A model generated the notes under the pieces. It saw only the letters and a program-made list of their open reading frames with translations, had not been told where the DNA came from and searched no databases. A DNA stretch of 50,443 nt. It comes from Marinobacter sp. Its GTDB lineage: Bacteria; Pseudomonadota; Gammaproteobacteria; Pseudomonadales; Oleiphilaceae. Below, piece by piece: positions 42,223 through 50,443 of the stretch (position 1 is its first letter; each line of letters opens with the position of its first letter). Where the stretch lies: NCBI GenBank assembly GCA_029264995.1, contig JAJUKC010000008.1:1-50443 (forward strand), in the 5' to 3' direction. Position numbers and translations under genes: made by a program.

Positions 42223-44448
42223 ATGAAAGTTATCCGCTATGCGATCTACGCCGTTATTGCGCTGCTGTTACTGGCAGTGGCCGCCGTCGCCATTGCGGTT
42301 GCGGTGATCAACCCCAACGATTACAAACCCCAGATTGAAGCGGCTGTTGAGAAGCAGACCAATCTGGACCTGATGCTGGAGGGCGACATTGGCTGGTCTT
42401 TCATCCCCCTGGGCCTGGAGCTGAATCAGGTAGAGGCCAACCTTGACGGAGAGAGGTTTGTCGCACTGGAGCAACTGATTGCCCAGATTGATTTCTGGTC
42501 TCTGATTGCCATGTCTCCGCAGGTAAACACGTTTCTGCTGAATGGCCTGGATGCCCACTTGGAACTTAACGAGCAGGGCGAAGGCAACTGGGCCCGGATA
42601 ATGCGGGAGCAAACCGCCACCGCAGAGGCCGGCACCGATGCTGCCGAACAACAACCCGCCCAGGAAACCGCCGAGCCTGAGCCACAATCCGCCAGCGGCG
42701 AGGCTCTTAACTTTAATGTCGAGAACGTTGAAATCAGTAACGCCAGCGTTCACTACAACGATCTGAGCACCGGCCAGTCCGTTACGCTGGAAGACTTCAC
42801 CGTGACCGCCAGTGATATCACCCTGGGCTCCGAATTCCCCCTGGATATCCGCTTCCGCGTTGAAACCAGCCAGCCACAGTTTGCCGTAGACGGCAGCATA
42901 AACGCCCGCATCCAGGCAAACCAGGCGCTCAACGAATTTGCGGTATCTGGCCTGAACGCGGTATTTGATATGTCGGGCGAGCCGTTTGGTGGCGAATCGG
43001 TGACCGCAGAACTGGCCGGCTCCCTGGCCGCCAACCTGGAAAACGAAACCGCTTCCCTGAGCGACTTCTCCGCCAGCCTGGCCAACCTGAGCCTCAATAC
43101 CAACCTGAATGTAAAAGGCTTTGGCGACAAACCGGCTCTGGACGGTCGCATTGAGATTTCCGAGTTTTCCCTGAAGGAGCTTCTCAACAATCTGGGACAA
43201 CCCGCCATTGAAACCACGGATCGTGAAGTACTGAAAGCGATCGCGCTGTCGACCAATCTCGGTGGCGAGCCCGGCGTTGTCGCGCTGTCTGACCTTGTCA
43301 TTACCCTGGATGATACCCGCTTCAACGGTGGCGGCAGCTACAACCTCGCCACAGGTGGGCTGGTGTTCGACCTAGAGGGTGACAAGCTGAATGCTGATCG
43401 TTACCTGCCGCCCTCGGCCGAAGGCGATTCGCAAGGAGCAGGCAACGAGGACACACAGACCGACAGCAACACTCAAACAGCTGGGGCATCACAGCCTGAA
43501 ACCGACCTGCTGCCACTGGAGACCCTGCGCACCCTGCTGCTGGACATTGATTTCGGCCTGGGCGAGCTGATTGTCAGCAACCTCACCATCAACGACATCG
43601 CCGCCAGCACCACCGCCAAAGATGGACTGCTGCAAGTGGACGAGTTCAGCGGCAAGCTCTATTACGGCAGCTTTGGCGCCAACGCCACCATCGACGCCCG
43701 TACCGACAACCCGAAATGGCGAATCCGCTCGGACGTGACCAACGTACAGACCCTGCCGTTGTTAACCGATCTGGCCGAGGTAGACATGCTCTCTGGTGGC
43801 GCCAATCTGAAAGTGGCTGTCGATACCACCGGCAACCGGATTTCTGCGCTGCGTGAAAACGCCAACGGCGAGATCAGCTTCAACCTGGCCGAAGGCGAGT
43901 TCCGCCAGATGAACCTGACCCGTATGGCCTGCCAGGGTATCGCCCTTGCCAACCAGGAATCCCTGACGACCACCGACTGGAGCACGACTACCCCGTTCAA
44001 CGACATGCGGGGCACACTGAAAATCGACGGTAACACCCTGAACAACACCGACCTTGTCGCTGCGCTTGCCGGTATGCGACTGGAGGGCAACGGCACCGTA
44101 GATCTTGAGCAAACCGACCTGGACTACGAACTCGGCCTGCGCATTGTTGGTGAAATTCACCGGGACGAAGCCTGCCGCGTGACCGAGTATGTGGAAAACG
44201 TGGTCATTCCCGTGGAATGCCGGGGCAACTTCGCCGAAGACCCGGCCGGCTTGTGTTCGTTTGACGGCTCCCGCTTCCGGGACACCCTGAAAGACATTGC
44301 AGCCAACGCCGCCAAGGCAAAAGCCCGCGAAGAAGTGGATCGCGCCAAAGAAAAAGCAGAAGAGAAGGTGCAGGAAAAACTGAAAGAAAAGCTGGGCGAG
44401 GATGCCGGCGGAAAGGTGAAGGACGCCCTGAAGGGACTGTTCAACTGA
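42223..44448 (+). CDS. asmA: AsmA family protein
   Basis: A 741-residue envelope protein with an N-terminal transmembrane anchor (YAIYAVIALLLLAVAAVAIAVAVI) followed by a long repeated beta-groove. AsmA-like proteins are bridge-like lipid-transfer proteins between the inner and outer membranes. Family marks are NPNDYKPQIEAAVEKQTNLDLMLEGDIGWSFIPLGLELNQVE and the C-terminal AsmA region DVTNVQTLPLLTDLAEVDMLSGGANLKV with LNLTRMACQGIA-like sequence (MNLTRMACQGIALANQ). Two low-complexity linkers (around residues 128-160 and 400-425, rich in E, Q, T) are present. The C-terminal 50 residues are a charged helix rich in K and E. It overlaps mutY by 1 bp. Confidence 0.9.
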   Translation: MKVIRYAIYAVIALLLLAVAAVAIAVAVINPNDYKPQIEAAVEKQTNLDLMLEGDIGWSFIPLGLELNQVEANLDGERFVALEQLIAQIDFWSLIAMSPQVNTFLLNGLDAHLELNEQGEGNWARIMREQTATAEAGTDAAEQQPAQETAEPEPQSASGEALNFNVENVEISNASVHYNDLSTGQSVTLEDFTVTASDITLGSEFPLDIRFRVETSQPQFAVDGSINARIQANQALNEFAVSGLNAVFDMSGEPFGGESVTAELAGSLAANLENETASLSDFSASLANLSLNTNLNVKGFGDKPALDGRIEISEFSLKELLNNLGQPAIETTDREVLKAIALSTNLGGEPGVVALSDLVITLDDTRFNGGGSYNLATGGLVFDLEGDKLNADRYLPPSAEGDSQGAGNEDTQTDSNTQTAGASQPETDLLPLETLRTLLLDIDFGLGELIVSNLTINDIAASTTAKDGLLQVDEFSGKLYYGSFGANATIDARTDNPKWRIRSDVTNVQTLPLLTDLAEVDMLSGGANLKVAVDTTGNRISALRENANGEISFNLAEGEFRQMNLTRMACQGIALANQESLTTTDWSTTTPFNDMRGTLKIDGNTLNNTDLVAALAGMRLEGNGTVDLEQTDLDYELGLRIVGEIHRDEACRVTEYVENVVIPVECRGNFAEDPAGLCSFDGSRFRDTLKDIAANAAKAKAREEVDRAKEKAEEKVQEKLKEKLGEDAGGKVKDALKGLFN

Positions 44449-45512
44449 TGCCGGACCGTTTTGCCGACAAACTGCTTCGCTGGTACGACCAACACGGCAG
44501 GCACGACCTGCCGTGGCATCACAACCGCAACGCTTACCGGGTGTGGGTTTCAGAGATCATGCTCCAACAGACCCAGGTAACCACGGTGATTCCCTACTTT
44601 GAAGCCTTCATGGCCCGTTTTCCCGATGTGCACGCCCTCGCCTCGGCGCCGGTCGATGATGTTCTCGGCCATTGGTCCGGCCTGGGCTATTACGCTCGGG
44701 CACGCAACCTGCACAAGGCCGCAAAACAGGTAGTGGATGAGTTCGGCGGCGAATTCCCGGCCGACCAGAAGCAACTCGAAAGCCTCACAGGGATTGGCCG
44801 CTCCACCGCCGCTGCCATTGTCGCCCAGGCCTTTGAAAAACGCGCAACCATTCTGGATGGCAACGTAAAACGCGTGCTGGCGCGCTACCATGCCGTTCCC
44901 GGATGGCCGGGACAGACTGCCGTGCTGAACCAGCTCTGGGAGCACGCGGAGAGCCACACGCCGGAAGCCCGGATCAAAGACTACACCCAGGCGATCATGG
45001 ACCTGGGCGCCATGGTGTGTACCCGCAGCAAACCCGAGTGTGAGGCCTGCCCCGTGAAGGATGGCTGCCTGGCCTACGCCCGTGACGAGATCCGCCTGTA
45101 CCCCGGCTCAAAGCCGAAGAAGGAAAAACCGGAAAAAACCACCTGGATGCTGATCCTGGAAGATGCAGAGGGCCGAATTCTACTGGAACGCCGACCACCC
45201 AGCGGCATCTGGGGCGGCCTGTGGAGCCTGCCCGAACTTGACCCGGCCTATGGCTCAGATGAACTGCAGGACGCCTGCGCCAGGGAGCTGGGGCTGAACT
45301 GCCACAGCCCGGAACCCATCAGCGGTTTTCGCCACACCTTCAGCCATTATCATCTGCACATACAACCAGTACGCCTGCCCGTAGCCGGTAACACCCAGGT
45401 TGGCGATTCCGACCGCTTGCGCTGGCTGCACCGGGATGAAGCCCTCAGCCTGGGACTGCCAGCCCCGATCCGCACCCTGCTGACGGAATCCGAGCAAGCC
45501 ACCCTGCTGTAA
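44448..45512 (+). CDS. mutY: Adenine DNA glycosylase MutY
   Basis: A 354-residue repair enzyme that removes adenine mispaired with 8-oxoguanine. Glu36 is in [18 protein letters not shown], the HhH motif is [13 protein letters not shown], and Asp137 is in [13 protein letters not shown]. The 4Fe-4S ligands are C191-x6-C198-x2-C201-x5-C207. The C-terminal NUDIX-like domain (residues about 230-350) recognises 8-oxoG. Its ATG shares one base with the asmA stop (TGATG). yggX follows 64 bp later, as in E. coli. The Fe-S cluster makes it a client of the suf system in this window. Confidence 0.97.
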   Translation: MPDRFADKLLRWYDQHGRHDLPWHHNRNAYRVWVSEIMLQQTQVTTVIPYFEAFMARFPDVHALASAPVDDVLGHWSGLGYYARARNLHKAAKQVVDEFGGEFPADQKQLESLTGIGRSTAAAIVAQAFEKRATILDGNVKRVLARYHAVPGWPGQTAVLNQLWEHAESHTPEARIKDYTQAIMDLGAMVCTRSKPECEACPVKDGCLAYARDEIRLYPGSKPKKEKPEKTTWMLILEDAEGRILLERRPPSGIWGGLWSLPELDPAYGSDELQDACARELGLNCHSPEPISGFRHTFSHYHLHIQPVRLPVAGNTQVGDSDRLRWLHRDEALSLGLPAPIRTLLTESEQATLL

Positions 45513-45576
45513 CCAAGCCAAGGTGCCGGATGGTCTGTTATCATGCCGGCATACTGACCTCAGCACAGGAGCCGAC

Positions 45577-45849
45577 ATGAGCCGCACTGTATTCTGTCGC
45601 AAGTACCAGAAAGAACTGGAAGGCCTGGCCATGCCCCCGATGCCCGGCCCCAAAGGCCAGGATATCTACGAGAACGTATCCAAACTGGCCTGGGAAGAAT
45701 GGCAGAACCAGCAGACCATGCTGATCAACGAAAAACACCTGAACCTGATGGACGTGAACAACCGGAAATACCTGCAGGCGCAGATGGAACGGTTCTTCAA
45801 CAACGAGCCGTTCGATCAGGCCGAAGGCTACGTACCGCCTGAAAAATAA
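45577..45849 (+). CDS. yggX: Fe(II)-trafficking / oxidative damage protection protein YggX
   Basis: A 90-residue small acidic protein: [42 protein letters not shown] covers the N-terminal half, and Cys7 is the conserved residue. It protects Fe-S clusters from oxidants and helps iron handling. AGGA is 6 nt before the ATG. The pairing mutY-yggX is conserved in gammaproteobacteria. Length equals E. coli YggX (91). Confidence 0.96.
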   Translation: MSRTVFCRKYQKELEGLAMPPMPGPKGQDIYENVSKLAWEEWQNQQTMLINEKHLNLMDVNNRKYLQAQMERFFNNEPFDQAEGYVPPEK

Positions 45850-45873
45850 GACGATTGATCAAGGCCTGAACAA

Positions 45874-45903
45874 CCGGCAAAAACTTCCGAAAATTTTTGC
45901 CGG
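45874..45903. other. Strong palindrome after yggX
   Basis: CCGGCAAAAA (45874-45883) pairs perfectly with TTTTTGCCGG (45894-45903) around a 10-nt loop, 24 bp after the yggX stop. The T residues are inside the stem and no T-tract follows, so it is an imperfect terminator at best. Confidence 0.5.
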
Positions 45904-45968
45904 CCGGCCTTGACTCCCAAACCCTAAACCGGTTTAATAGCGCCCCGTTGCAGCACACAGCTCAACAC

Positions 45969-46044
45969 GCCCGGATAGCTCAGTTGGTAGAGCAGGGGAT
46001 TGAAAATCCCCGTGTCGGTGGTTCGATTCCGCCTCCGGGCACCA
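45969..46044 (+). tRNA. tRNA-Phe (anticodon GAA)
   Basis: A full cloverleaf. The acceptor GCCCGGA pairs with TCCGGGC, with encoded CCA after discriminator A. The D-arm is GCTC-AGTTGGTAGA-GC, the anticodon stem is GGGGA/TCCCC with loop TTGAAAA (anticodon GAA at 46002-46004), the variable loop is GTGTC, and the T-arm is GGTGG-TTCGATT-CCGCC. The length of 76 nt is standard. DNA after its 3' end looks accessory. Confidence 0.98.
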
Positions 46045-46060
46045 TTTCCTCCCTCCCCAG

Positions 46061-46151
46061 AAATGCGTAACCCACTGTTTTAAAAGACTAATGATCGATT
46101 AAGATCAACCAATGTCGTGTACGGAACGTACAAATGTAACCCATTGATTTT
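46061..46151 (+). repeat. Imperfect direct repeats after tRNA-Phe (att/arm-site-like)
   Basis: GTAACCCACTGTTTT at 46067-46081 recurs as GTAACCCATTGATTTT at 46136-46151, each preceded by AAATG, about 69 bp apart. Between them is the inverted repeat TGTACG-GAA-CGTACA at 46118-46132. Such direct repeats beside a tRNA 3' end are typical of integrase arm sites, but no integrase gene is present. Confidence 0.4.
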
Positions 46152-46300
46152 CCTAAATCGGGAAAAATCTGGTAAAACTCGTCACGACACAATCACGACT
46201 CGCCCCACCCTTTCCTAATATCTCCCAGGCCGTAATTTATGGGCGTAAGCCCCTTTCCGCTGGCCTGCGCATTTGGTTTTCTAATGTGAGGAGATATTCA

Positions 46301-46450
46301 GTGGCAAGTGAAACGCCAGCAACAGCAAAGAAAACGCTCATATTAAACAACGATACGTTACGTGTTTTTGGCCCAAAACCCCAGACCTCAGCCAGACAAT
46401 TTTCAACAACTCACGATAGGTCTGCATGTTCACCTATGCCAATTGGCTAA
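46301..46450 (+). CDS. Small orphan ORF, 49 residues
   Basis: A GTG-started frame encoding 49 residues (begins MASETPATAKKTLILNND if GTG is read as Met, then TLRVFGPKPQTSARQFSTTH). I do not recognise it. Its support is a strong GAGGAG ribosome binding site 7 nt upstream and its place after an A/T-rich leader. It could be the stump of an integrase or island gene whose 3' part was lost, since it lies just after the tRNA-Phe direct repeats and runs into the 3' end of the opposing phosphatase. The stretch 46152-46300 otherwise shows nothing. Confidence 0.35.
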   Translation: MASETPATAKKTLILNNDTLRVFGPKPQTSARQFSTTHDRSACSPMPIG

Positions 46451-46470
46451 CTGTTAACTGAGCGTATCTT

Positions 46471-47406
46471 TTAACGGCCACTTTCGACCCAGACAAAGCT
46501 ATCTGCGTCGAGTTTCGCTTCTCCATTAACTTGGTATGCGCAGAGTTTCCCCTTACCCTCTCCGGCAATGCTGTAGTCAAGGCAAGCAACATGCTCACTC
46601 AAAGGCTCTGGAGTTCCAGACATCCAGTAATGCCCCACGAAAACCGGTTTTTCACCGTCATAGCCCGGAAGCACATCGGATTCGACTGGAGCATGGGGAA
46701 TCTTGGCGATCTCCGACCCAGGTACCATGGCGAGATCTCGGTAAGTTAATTGCTCTTGCTGCCACCAGCGAGTTCGAATGTCATATCTCGGATTACCATC
46801 CTTGTCGTGGAAATGGTGTCCGGGTGGTAACCGGATTTCCAAGCCTTTGAGCAGGGTCTCAACAGCCTCGTACGCCTCTGAGCCCTTTCGACTTGCCGCC
46901 TCCCAGGTGCCAGGAAGTAACCGATTTTCTTTATCGGTGTACTTGGCTATGGCCGCAAGATGCTCCGGGTGCCAGCAGGCATGTACTACCCGGAAATCCG
47001 GTAAATCCAAATACACCGGCAAGGTTTTGAACCACTCGATCATACTGTGGTGCAGCTCGCTCCCCTCACCTACTTGCTCCAGAAAGGCTCTGTGCTGCTT
47101 CAGGTTCTTTTCGGTATGGGGGCGAAGATGTTCACCAGGGTTTTGCGGGTCTTCCGTAGCCCAGGCTACTGCGTTGAATTCATGGTTGCCCATGACCGCC
47201 AGGGCGTGGCCCTTTTCGACCATGTTTTGGGCAATGGTTACGACCTCTACCTGTTCCGGGCCGCGGTCTACAAAGTCACCCAGGAAAATGACCTTACGCT
47301 CGGGGTGCTGCCACACGCCGTCTGTTTCGCGGTAATCCATCTTGGCGAGGAGGGCTTTGATTTCAGTGGCGTGACCGTGAATATCGCCGATAAGGTCGTA
47401 CATCAT
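46471..47406 (-). CDS. Calcineurin-like metallophosphoesterase
   Basis: A 311-residue phosphatase with the complete two-metal site: YDLIGDIHGHATE, VIFLGDFVDRGPEQ, AVMGNHEFNAVAW, VVHACWHPEHL and VFVGHYWMSGTPEPLSEHVACLDYSI. The pattern resembles bacterial PrpE/PrpA-type Ser/Thr and diadenosine-tetraphosphate phosphatases, with a long insert between the third and fourth motifs. The substrate cannot be told. The start is at 47406 or at the next Met (47403). It is alone, convergent with the small orphan ORF, in the region after tRNA-Phe. The 169 bp upstream (47407-47575) show no gene. Confidence 0.88.
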   Translation of the reverse strand: MMYDLIGDIHGHATEIKALLAKMDYRETDGVWQHPERKVIFLGDFVDRGPEQVEVVTIAQNMVEKGHALAVMGNHEFNAVAWATEDPQNPGEHLRPHTEKNLKQHRAFLEQVGEGSELHHSMIEWFKTLPVYLDLPDFRVVHACWHPEHLAAIAKYTDKENRLLPGTWEAASRKGSEAYEAVETLLKGLEIRLPPGHHFHDKDGNPRYDIRTRWWQQEQLTYRDLAMVPGSEIAKIPHAPVESDVLPGYDGEKPVFVGHYWMSGTPEPLSEHVACLDYSIAGEGKGKLCAYQVNGEAKLDADSFVWVESGR

Positions 47407-47575
47407 TCATCCTTGCTTGGTGAGTCTTTCTCGCACAGCACAGCTTTAACAGACAAGAAGGTTAGGCTGCGTGTCATTCGGAGTATAAGCAATACTGCGT
47501 GAAGTGTGGGACGATTCCAACAAACGTAACTATTGTTTACATGTCTGAGCCTCCTCCGTACAGTATCTGACCGGC

Positions 47576-48544
47576 TTATGTCGACATGGCGAAGTCAGGT
47601 AAAACGAATTGACCGATTTCCTCAATTACCTCACCGGCGGGGCGTTGGCCGTATTTCAAATTGATAATCACATGATTTACGCCGACCTCCTGCAAGATGT
47701 GTAGTTGCGCAATCAGGTGATGCCGTCCCAGTTGATATCCCAGGTGGATCGGCCGTGGCGGTGTTTGCGGGTTATCTGTGAGGTCGAGGTATAGCGACTG
47801 GGTAAAGAGCTTGAACAGCTCACCACATTCATCACGAACCGCCGTGCGCCAGCTATCGACGACGACTTGCTGAGCCTTCGGAGGGCGCGGATAGCTGATC
47901 CACCCACGACTGTAGCGGGAGATCCACTCCAGCGTCTGGCGACTATGGCCAGTGACAAAGAAAGGTATTTCCGCCGTGGTCGGCTTGGGAATCAGATCGG
48001 CTCCCTCAAGCGTGCCGCCGGACCAGGTTATAGGCACGAAACTGCTGAGCTGTACCTCGCGAAATACCTTGAGGTATTCGCGGAACAGGCTGCCGCGTTG
48101 CTCCGGGTCGACACCGAATGCTGGGAACTCTACAGGACGGTCACCGGAAGCCACGCCGAGTAACAGGCGACCACCACCTCACTGGTCGACACTCGTTGCG
48201 GCCTTGGCAGTATGTAGGGGATTACGGATTGGCAGGATGACCGACGCAGTACCCAGCGCAATCGAGTGAGTATGTGCTGCCATAAAGCCCAGGTAGACCC
48301 AGGGATCGAACACCTGGCCCGAATCACCGAAGCTGGGGTCGCGTAACGGCACGTCGCGAAACCAAAGGGCGGAGAAACCCAGCTTTTCGGCATCTTGGGC
48401 CAAGCTGACCTGGTCGAGCATACTCGGCATATCGCCGGTAAAGGCTTCGAGGGGGAAGAAAAGACCCAGGCTCAGGCGGCCCTGGCGGTAGGTGCGCTGA
48501 AAGCCAGGTTGTTGCTGATAGGGAATGGAATTCGGAGTAAACAT
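47576..48544 (-). pseudogene. Luciferase-like flavin monooxygenase (LLM) gene with in-frame stop
   Basis: The minus-strand frame starts at ATG 48544 (MFTPNSIPYQQQPGFQRTY) and encodes the LLM fold: RLSLGLFFPLEAF, KLGFSALWFRDVPLRDPSFGD, TASVILPIRNPLHTAKAATSVDQ. It then meets TGA at 48179-48181 and continues in the same frame with GGGRLLLGVASGDRPVEFPAFGVD to 47576. The conserved sequence at the break is normally like DQLSGGRLLLGV, so the stop falls in a conserved loop. Without it the protein would be about 322 residues, full length. It resembles the BA3436-like luciferase-type oxidoreductases. Either a recent nonsense mutation, paired small indels, or a sequence error. It follows the MFS gene by 85 bp. 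Confidence 0.85.
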
Positions 48545-48629
48545 ACTCTTTCCCCCATTTGCTCCCATTGCAAGGCAGCGAGATACAGCGGGACGGTCGA
48601 GCGCGACAAGCCTATTGTGGTCACGCTTA

Positions 48630-49955
48630 TCATTGCGGCGCCATGCGACCGGAGTCCTTCCCAGTGCGATGCTTGTGTAACCTCGTGGCCGCGTGACTGG
48701 TCTGAGGCATCGCAACAAACGACGACTTGCGACGTTTCGCGATCTTTGGAATCGTCACGAGAACAAATATGTCGTAAAGCGCAAGAACGAGCGCTACCGC
48801 AGCCATGAACAGGAAAAGGCCCCCGGGACCCATCGCCTCCATTACCAGGCTGGCCGTGAATGGCCCCGCCGTGGAACCGAGTCCGAAGATCAATATCAAG
48901 CCGCTGGAGACACTGACGACTTCCGCCGCATCGACGCCGTCATTCGCATGGGCGAGGCAAAGTGAGTAGGCTGGTAACGCAAAGGCACCGAGCGAGAAGG
49001 ATAAAAGAAGCAGCGAAGTCATACCTCCGTCTGTATTCCAGGCGAGCCCAAGCGCGGATACGCAAATTCCTAACGCCGCCCCCAGAATCACCAGGCGACG
49101 GTCCACAGAATCCGACAGCCAGCCCAGCGGCCATTGCAGCAGCAATGCCCCAATCAACGTCACACTCAGAAAGGCTGCGATTTCTCCGTCGTCCATGCCG
49201 GTTCTCTGAGCGAATGTCGGTGCCATGCCAAAGAATGCACTCGTGACCAAGCCTATTGCGAACGCACCCACAATCGCGACCGGTGAGATCGTGAACAACC
49301 GACGTATACTGGCCCGCCCTGCCTCGACCACGCCAGGTCCGACTGCCCGCATCAAGGTGATAGGTACCAGTGCCAAAGAAAGACAGATAGAGACCAGACA
49401 AAACAAAACAAAGCCTGATGGTGGCGACAGGCTCAGAAGCGGCTGACTTGCCGCCCATGCACCGTAGACCACAATACCGTAGATCGCGAGAACTCGGCCA
49501 CGAGAATTGCGTTCGGTAGCGATATTGAGCCAACTCTCGGTTACGATGAGCAGTCCTGCAAAGCACGCACCATGGATCGCACGCAGCATTATCCATGTGA
49601 ACGGCGAAACGAAGATCGCGAAAGCCAAAGAAACCGCAGAGGCAATGGCAGCCAAGGCGGCAAAGGTGCGAATGTGCCCTACCTCATTCACCAATCGCGG
49701 GACCAAGAGCGAGCTTGCGACATAGCCCACGAAGTAGGCAGACATTATCACGCCGATGGTCTGCGACCCCATGTTTTCCAACCCGGCCCGCACACCAACA
49801 AGCGTCCCTGCCAGTCCGGTCCCAAGCACGAGCAGGGCTATGCCGAGTAGCAACGCACCGATCTGGAGTCGCGAGTCGGGCTGCCGCGCGTCCCGTCCCG
49901 CAGCGGTCCGACCAGGATTCGCCGACGTACGCTGCGCCTCGTCAGAGCTGGACAT
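48630..49955 (-). CDS. MFS transporter, YcaD-like
   Basis: A 441-residue transporter with 12 predicted helices, after about 40 polar leading residues. The marks of the YcaD-like branch are LGTGLAGTLVGVRAGLENMG, GVIMSAYFVGYVASSLLVPRLVNEVGHIRTFAA, RAIHGACFAGLLIVTESWLNIATERNSRGRVLAIYG and QWPLGWLSDSVDRRLVI. The substrate is unknown. The start ATG 49955 has AGGGGGT upstream; the open frame to 50045 is less likely. The C-terminal 30 residues are polar and basic. It is probably co-transcribed with the broken LLM gene, so it may once have exported or imported that enzyme's substrate or product. Confidence 0.85.
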   Translation of the reverse strand: MSSSDEAQRTSANPGRTAAGRDARQPDSRLQIGALLLGIALLVLGTGLAGTLVGVRAGLENMGSQTIGVIMSAYFVGYVASSLLVPRLVNEVGHIRTFAALAAIASAVSLAFAIFVSPFTWIMLRAIHGACFAGLLIVTESWLNIATERNSRGRVLAIYGIVVYGAWAASQPLLSLSPPSGFVLFCLVSICLSLALVPITLMRAVGPGVVEAGRASIRRLFTISPVAIVGAFAIGLVTSAFFGMAPTFAQRTGMDDGEIAAFLSVTLIGALLLQWPLGWLSDSVDRRLVILGAALGICVSALGLAWNTDGGMTSLLLLSFSLGAFALPAYSLCLAHANDGVDAAEVVSVSSGLILIFGLGSTAGPFTASLVMEAMGPGGLFLFMAAVALVLALYDIFVLVTIPKIAKRRKSSFVAMPQTSHAATRLHKHRTGKDSGRMAPQ

Positions 49956-50108
49956 CGGTGACCCCCTGCCGCTTGTCCGCTCCACGGAGCGTTCCTCTGG
50001 ACATGTGTCATGCCTCCCTGTCCGCCGCTTCCACGGCCCTGTCACTCCAGTGTGAGGAAAGCCTATATGCGGCCACTGTAGTGGTCAAGTGTTTTTGGCC
50101 ACGGATTT

Positions 50109-50443
50109 TTGAGCATTCCAGTAGTTCTTTTCTGCGTAACCAAGCCCTACCAAAAACGTCGTCGTTACTCTAAAGAGCTGAAGGCTCGTATCGTCGCCGA
50201 ATGTCTGAAGCCCGGGGCGTCTGTTTCCCGGATTTCGCTGGATAACGGTCTCAACACCAACATGGTCCGGCGCTGGAGGAAGCGCTGACGCGCTACCTGG
50301 ATGATGGCGCGGTGCCCATCGACAACAACTGGGGTGCAGCCGCAACAGAGCTGCGTCGATGGGTCTATGGTGGCGGCAAAGTGCTGCCGGGACTCTTCGC
50401 GCGACGAGAGGCTAAAATTTCCTTACTGGACACCAAAGTGTAG
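50109..50443 (+). mobile_element. IS66-family remnant, internally deleted
   Basis: The first part (about 50109-50288) encodes an IS66 TnpA-like helix-turn-helix protein, KPYQKRRRYSKELKARIVAE then GASVSRISLDNGLNTNMVRRW, ending in an early TGA at 50286. At about 50275 the sequence switches to a different frame encoding the C-terminal part of the IS66 TnpC transposase (ALTRYLDDGAVPIDNNW), then to 36 unrelated codons ending at a TAG on the last base of the window. tnpB and most of tnpC are missing, and the catalytic Glu that normally follows DNNW is lost. The element is dead. Its right end may lie outside the window. Confidence 0.8.

Noticed and set aside
46095..46108. TCGATTAAGATCAA, another FNR-box-like sequence
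   Set aside because: It has one mismatch in the first half-site, no -10 at class II distance and no known target gene next to it; one chance match in 50 kb is expected.
48179..48181. TGA in the LLM gene as a selenocysteine codon
   Set aside because: No stem-loop of SECIS type was seen right after it, and the family has no cysteine at that loop.
1..50443. CRISPR array, prophage structural genes, toxin-antitoxin or restriction systems
   Set aside because: No regularly spaced repeats and no matching gene sets were seen; the solitary EVE protein is not enough to call a restriction system.

Overview
The window is a stretch of high-GC gammaproteobacterial chromosome. Gene content and order suggest a marine, facultatively denitrifying, flagellated bacterium, most likely Marinobacter or a close relative. 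The pointers are fabA-fabB, a sufBCDS-A-T-E operon, Vibrio-type FlgP/FlgT, gpmI-envC-ctpA-yibQ next to hisBHAF, mutY-yggX, and several NarK and NnrS proteins. The genus is inference from memory of gene neighbourhoods; no database was searched.

Region 1 (1-13.8 kb) is a nitrogen-oxide and anaerobic respiration neighbourhood. It opens with the 3' end of a cytochrome-d1-type beta-propeller gene. A Crp/Fnr regulator, WrbA, a hemolysin-III family membrane protein, a Yip1 protein and an NnrS protein follow. Then come three NarK-family transporters and a universal stress protein, with two strong ANR/FNR boxes, an EVE-domain protein, a voltage-gated ion channel with a calcium-like selectivity filter, SirB2 and a second NnrS.

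Region 2 (13.8-18.1 kb) holds a SRPBCC protein, the fabA-fabB operon for unsaturated fatty acids, a solitary AraC-type DNA-binding domain, and trhP for tRNA hydroxylation, preceded by a near-perfect ANR/FNR box in class II position.

Region 3 (18.1-25 kb) is a SUF iron-sulfur assembly operon with an IscR type-1-like site over its promoter. Between sufB and sufC are two oppositely oriented copies of an unusual structured repeat. A third copy lies between hisH and hisA. In every copy the outer and inner stems differ in sequence yet stay fully paired, around a nearly invariant 26-nt core.

Region 4 (25-46 kb) is mostly core housekeeping: flgP-flgT, an OmpP1/TraF-like outer-membrane barrel, cca, a pteridine reductase, thiolase-trmL, secB and a YibN rhodanese lacking its catalytic cysteine, gpmI-envC-ctpA-yibQ, hisBHAF, a SRPBCC protein, asmA-mutY-yggX, and tRNA-Phe.

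Region 5 (46-50.4 kb), directly after tRNA-Phe, looks like accessory DNA. It has att-like direct repeats, a small orphan ORF, a metallophosphoesterase, an MFS exporter, a luciferase-like monooxygenase gene broken by an in-frame stop, and an internally deleted IS66 remnant at the window edge. No complete novel defence or mobile system is visible. The strongest candidates for something undescribed are the covarying structured repeat, the anaerobic control of trhP, and the hairpin over the ion-channel ribosome binding site.
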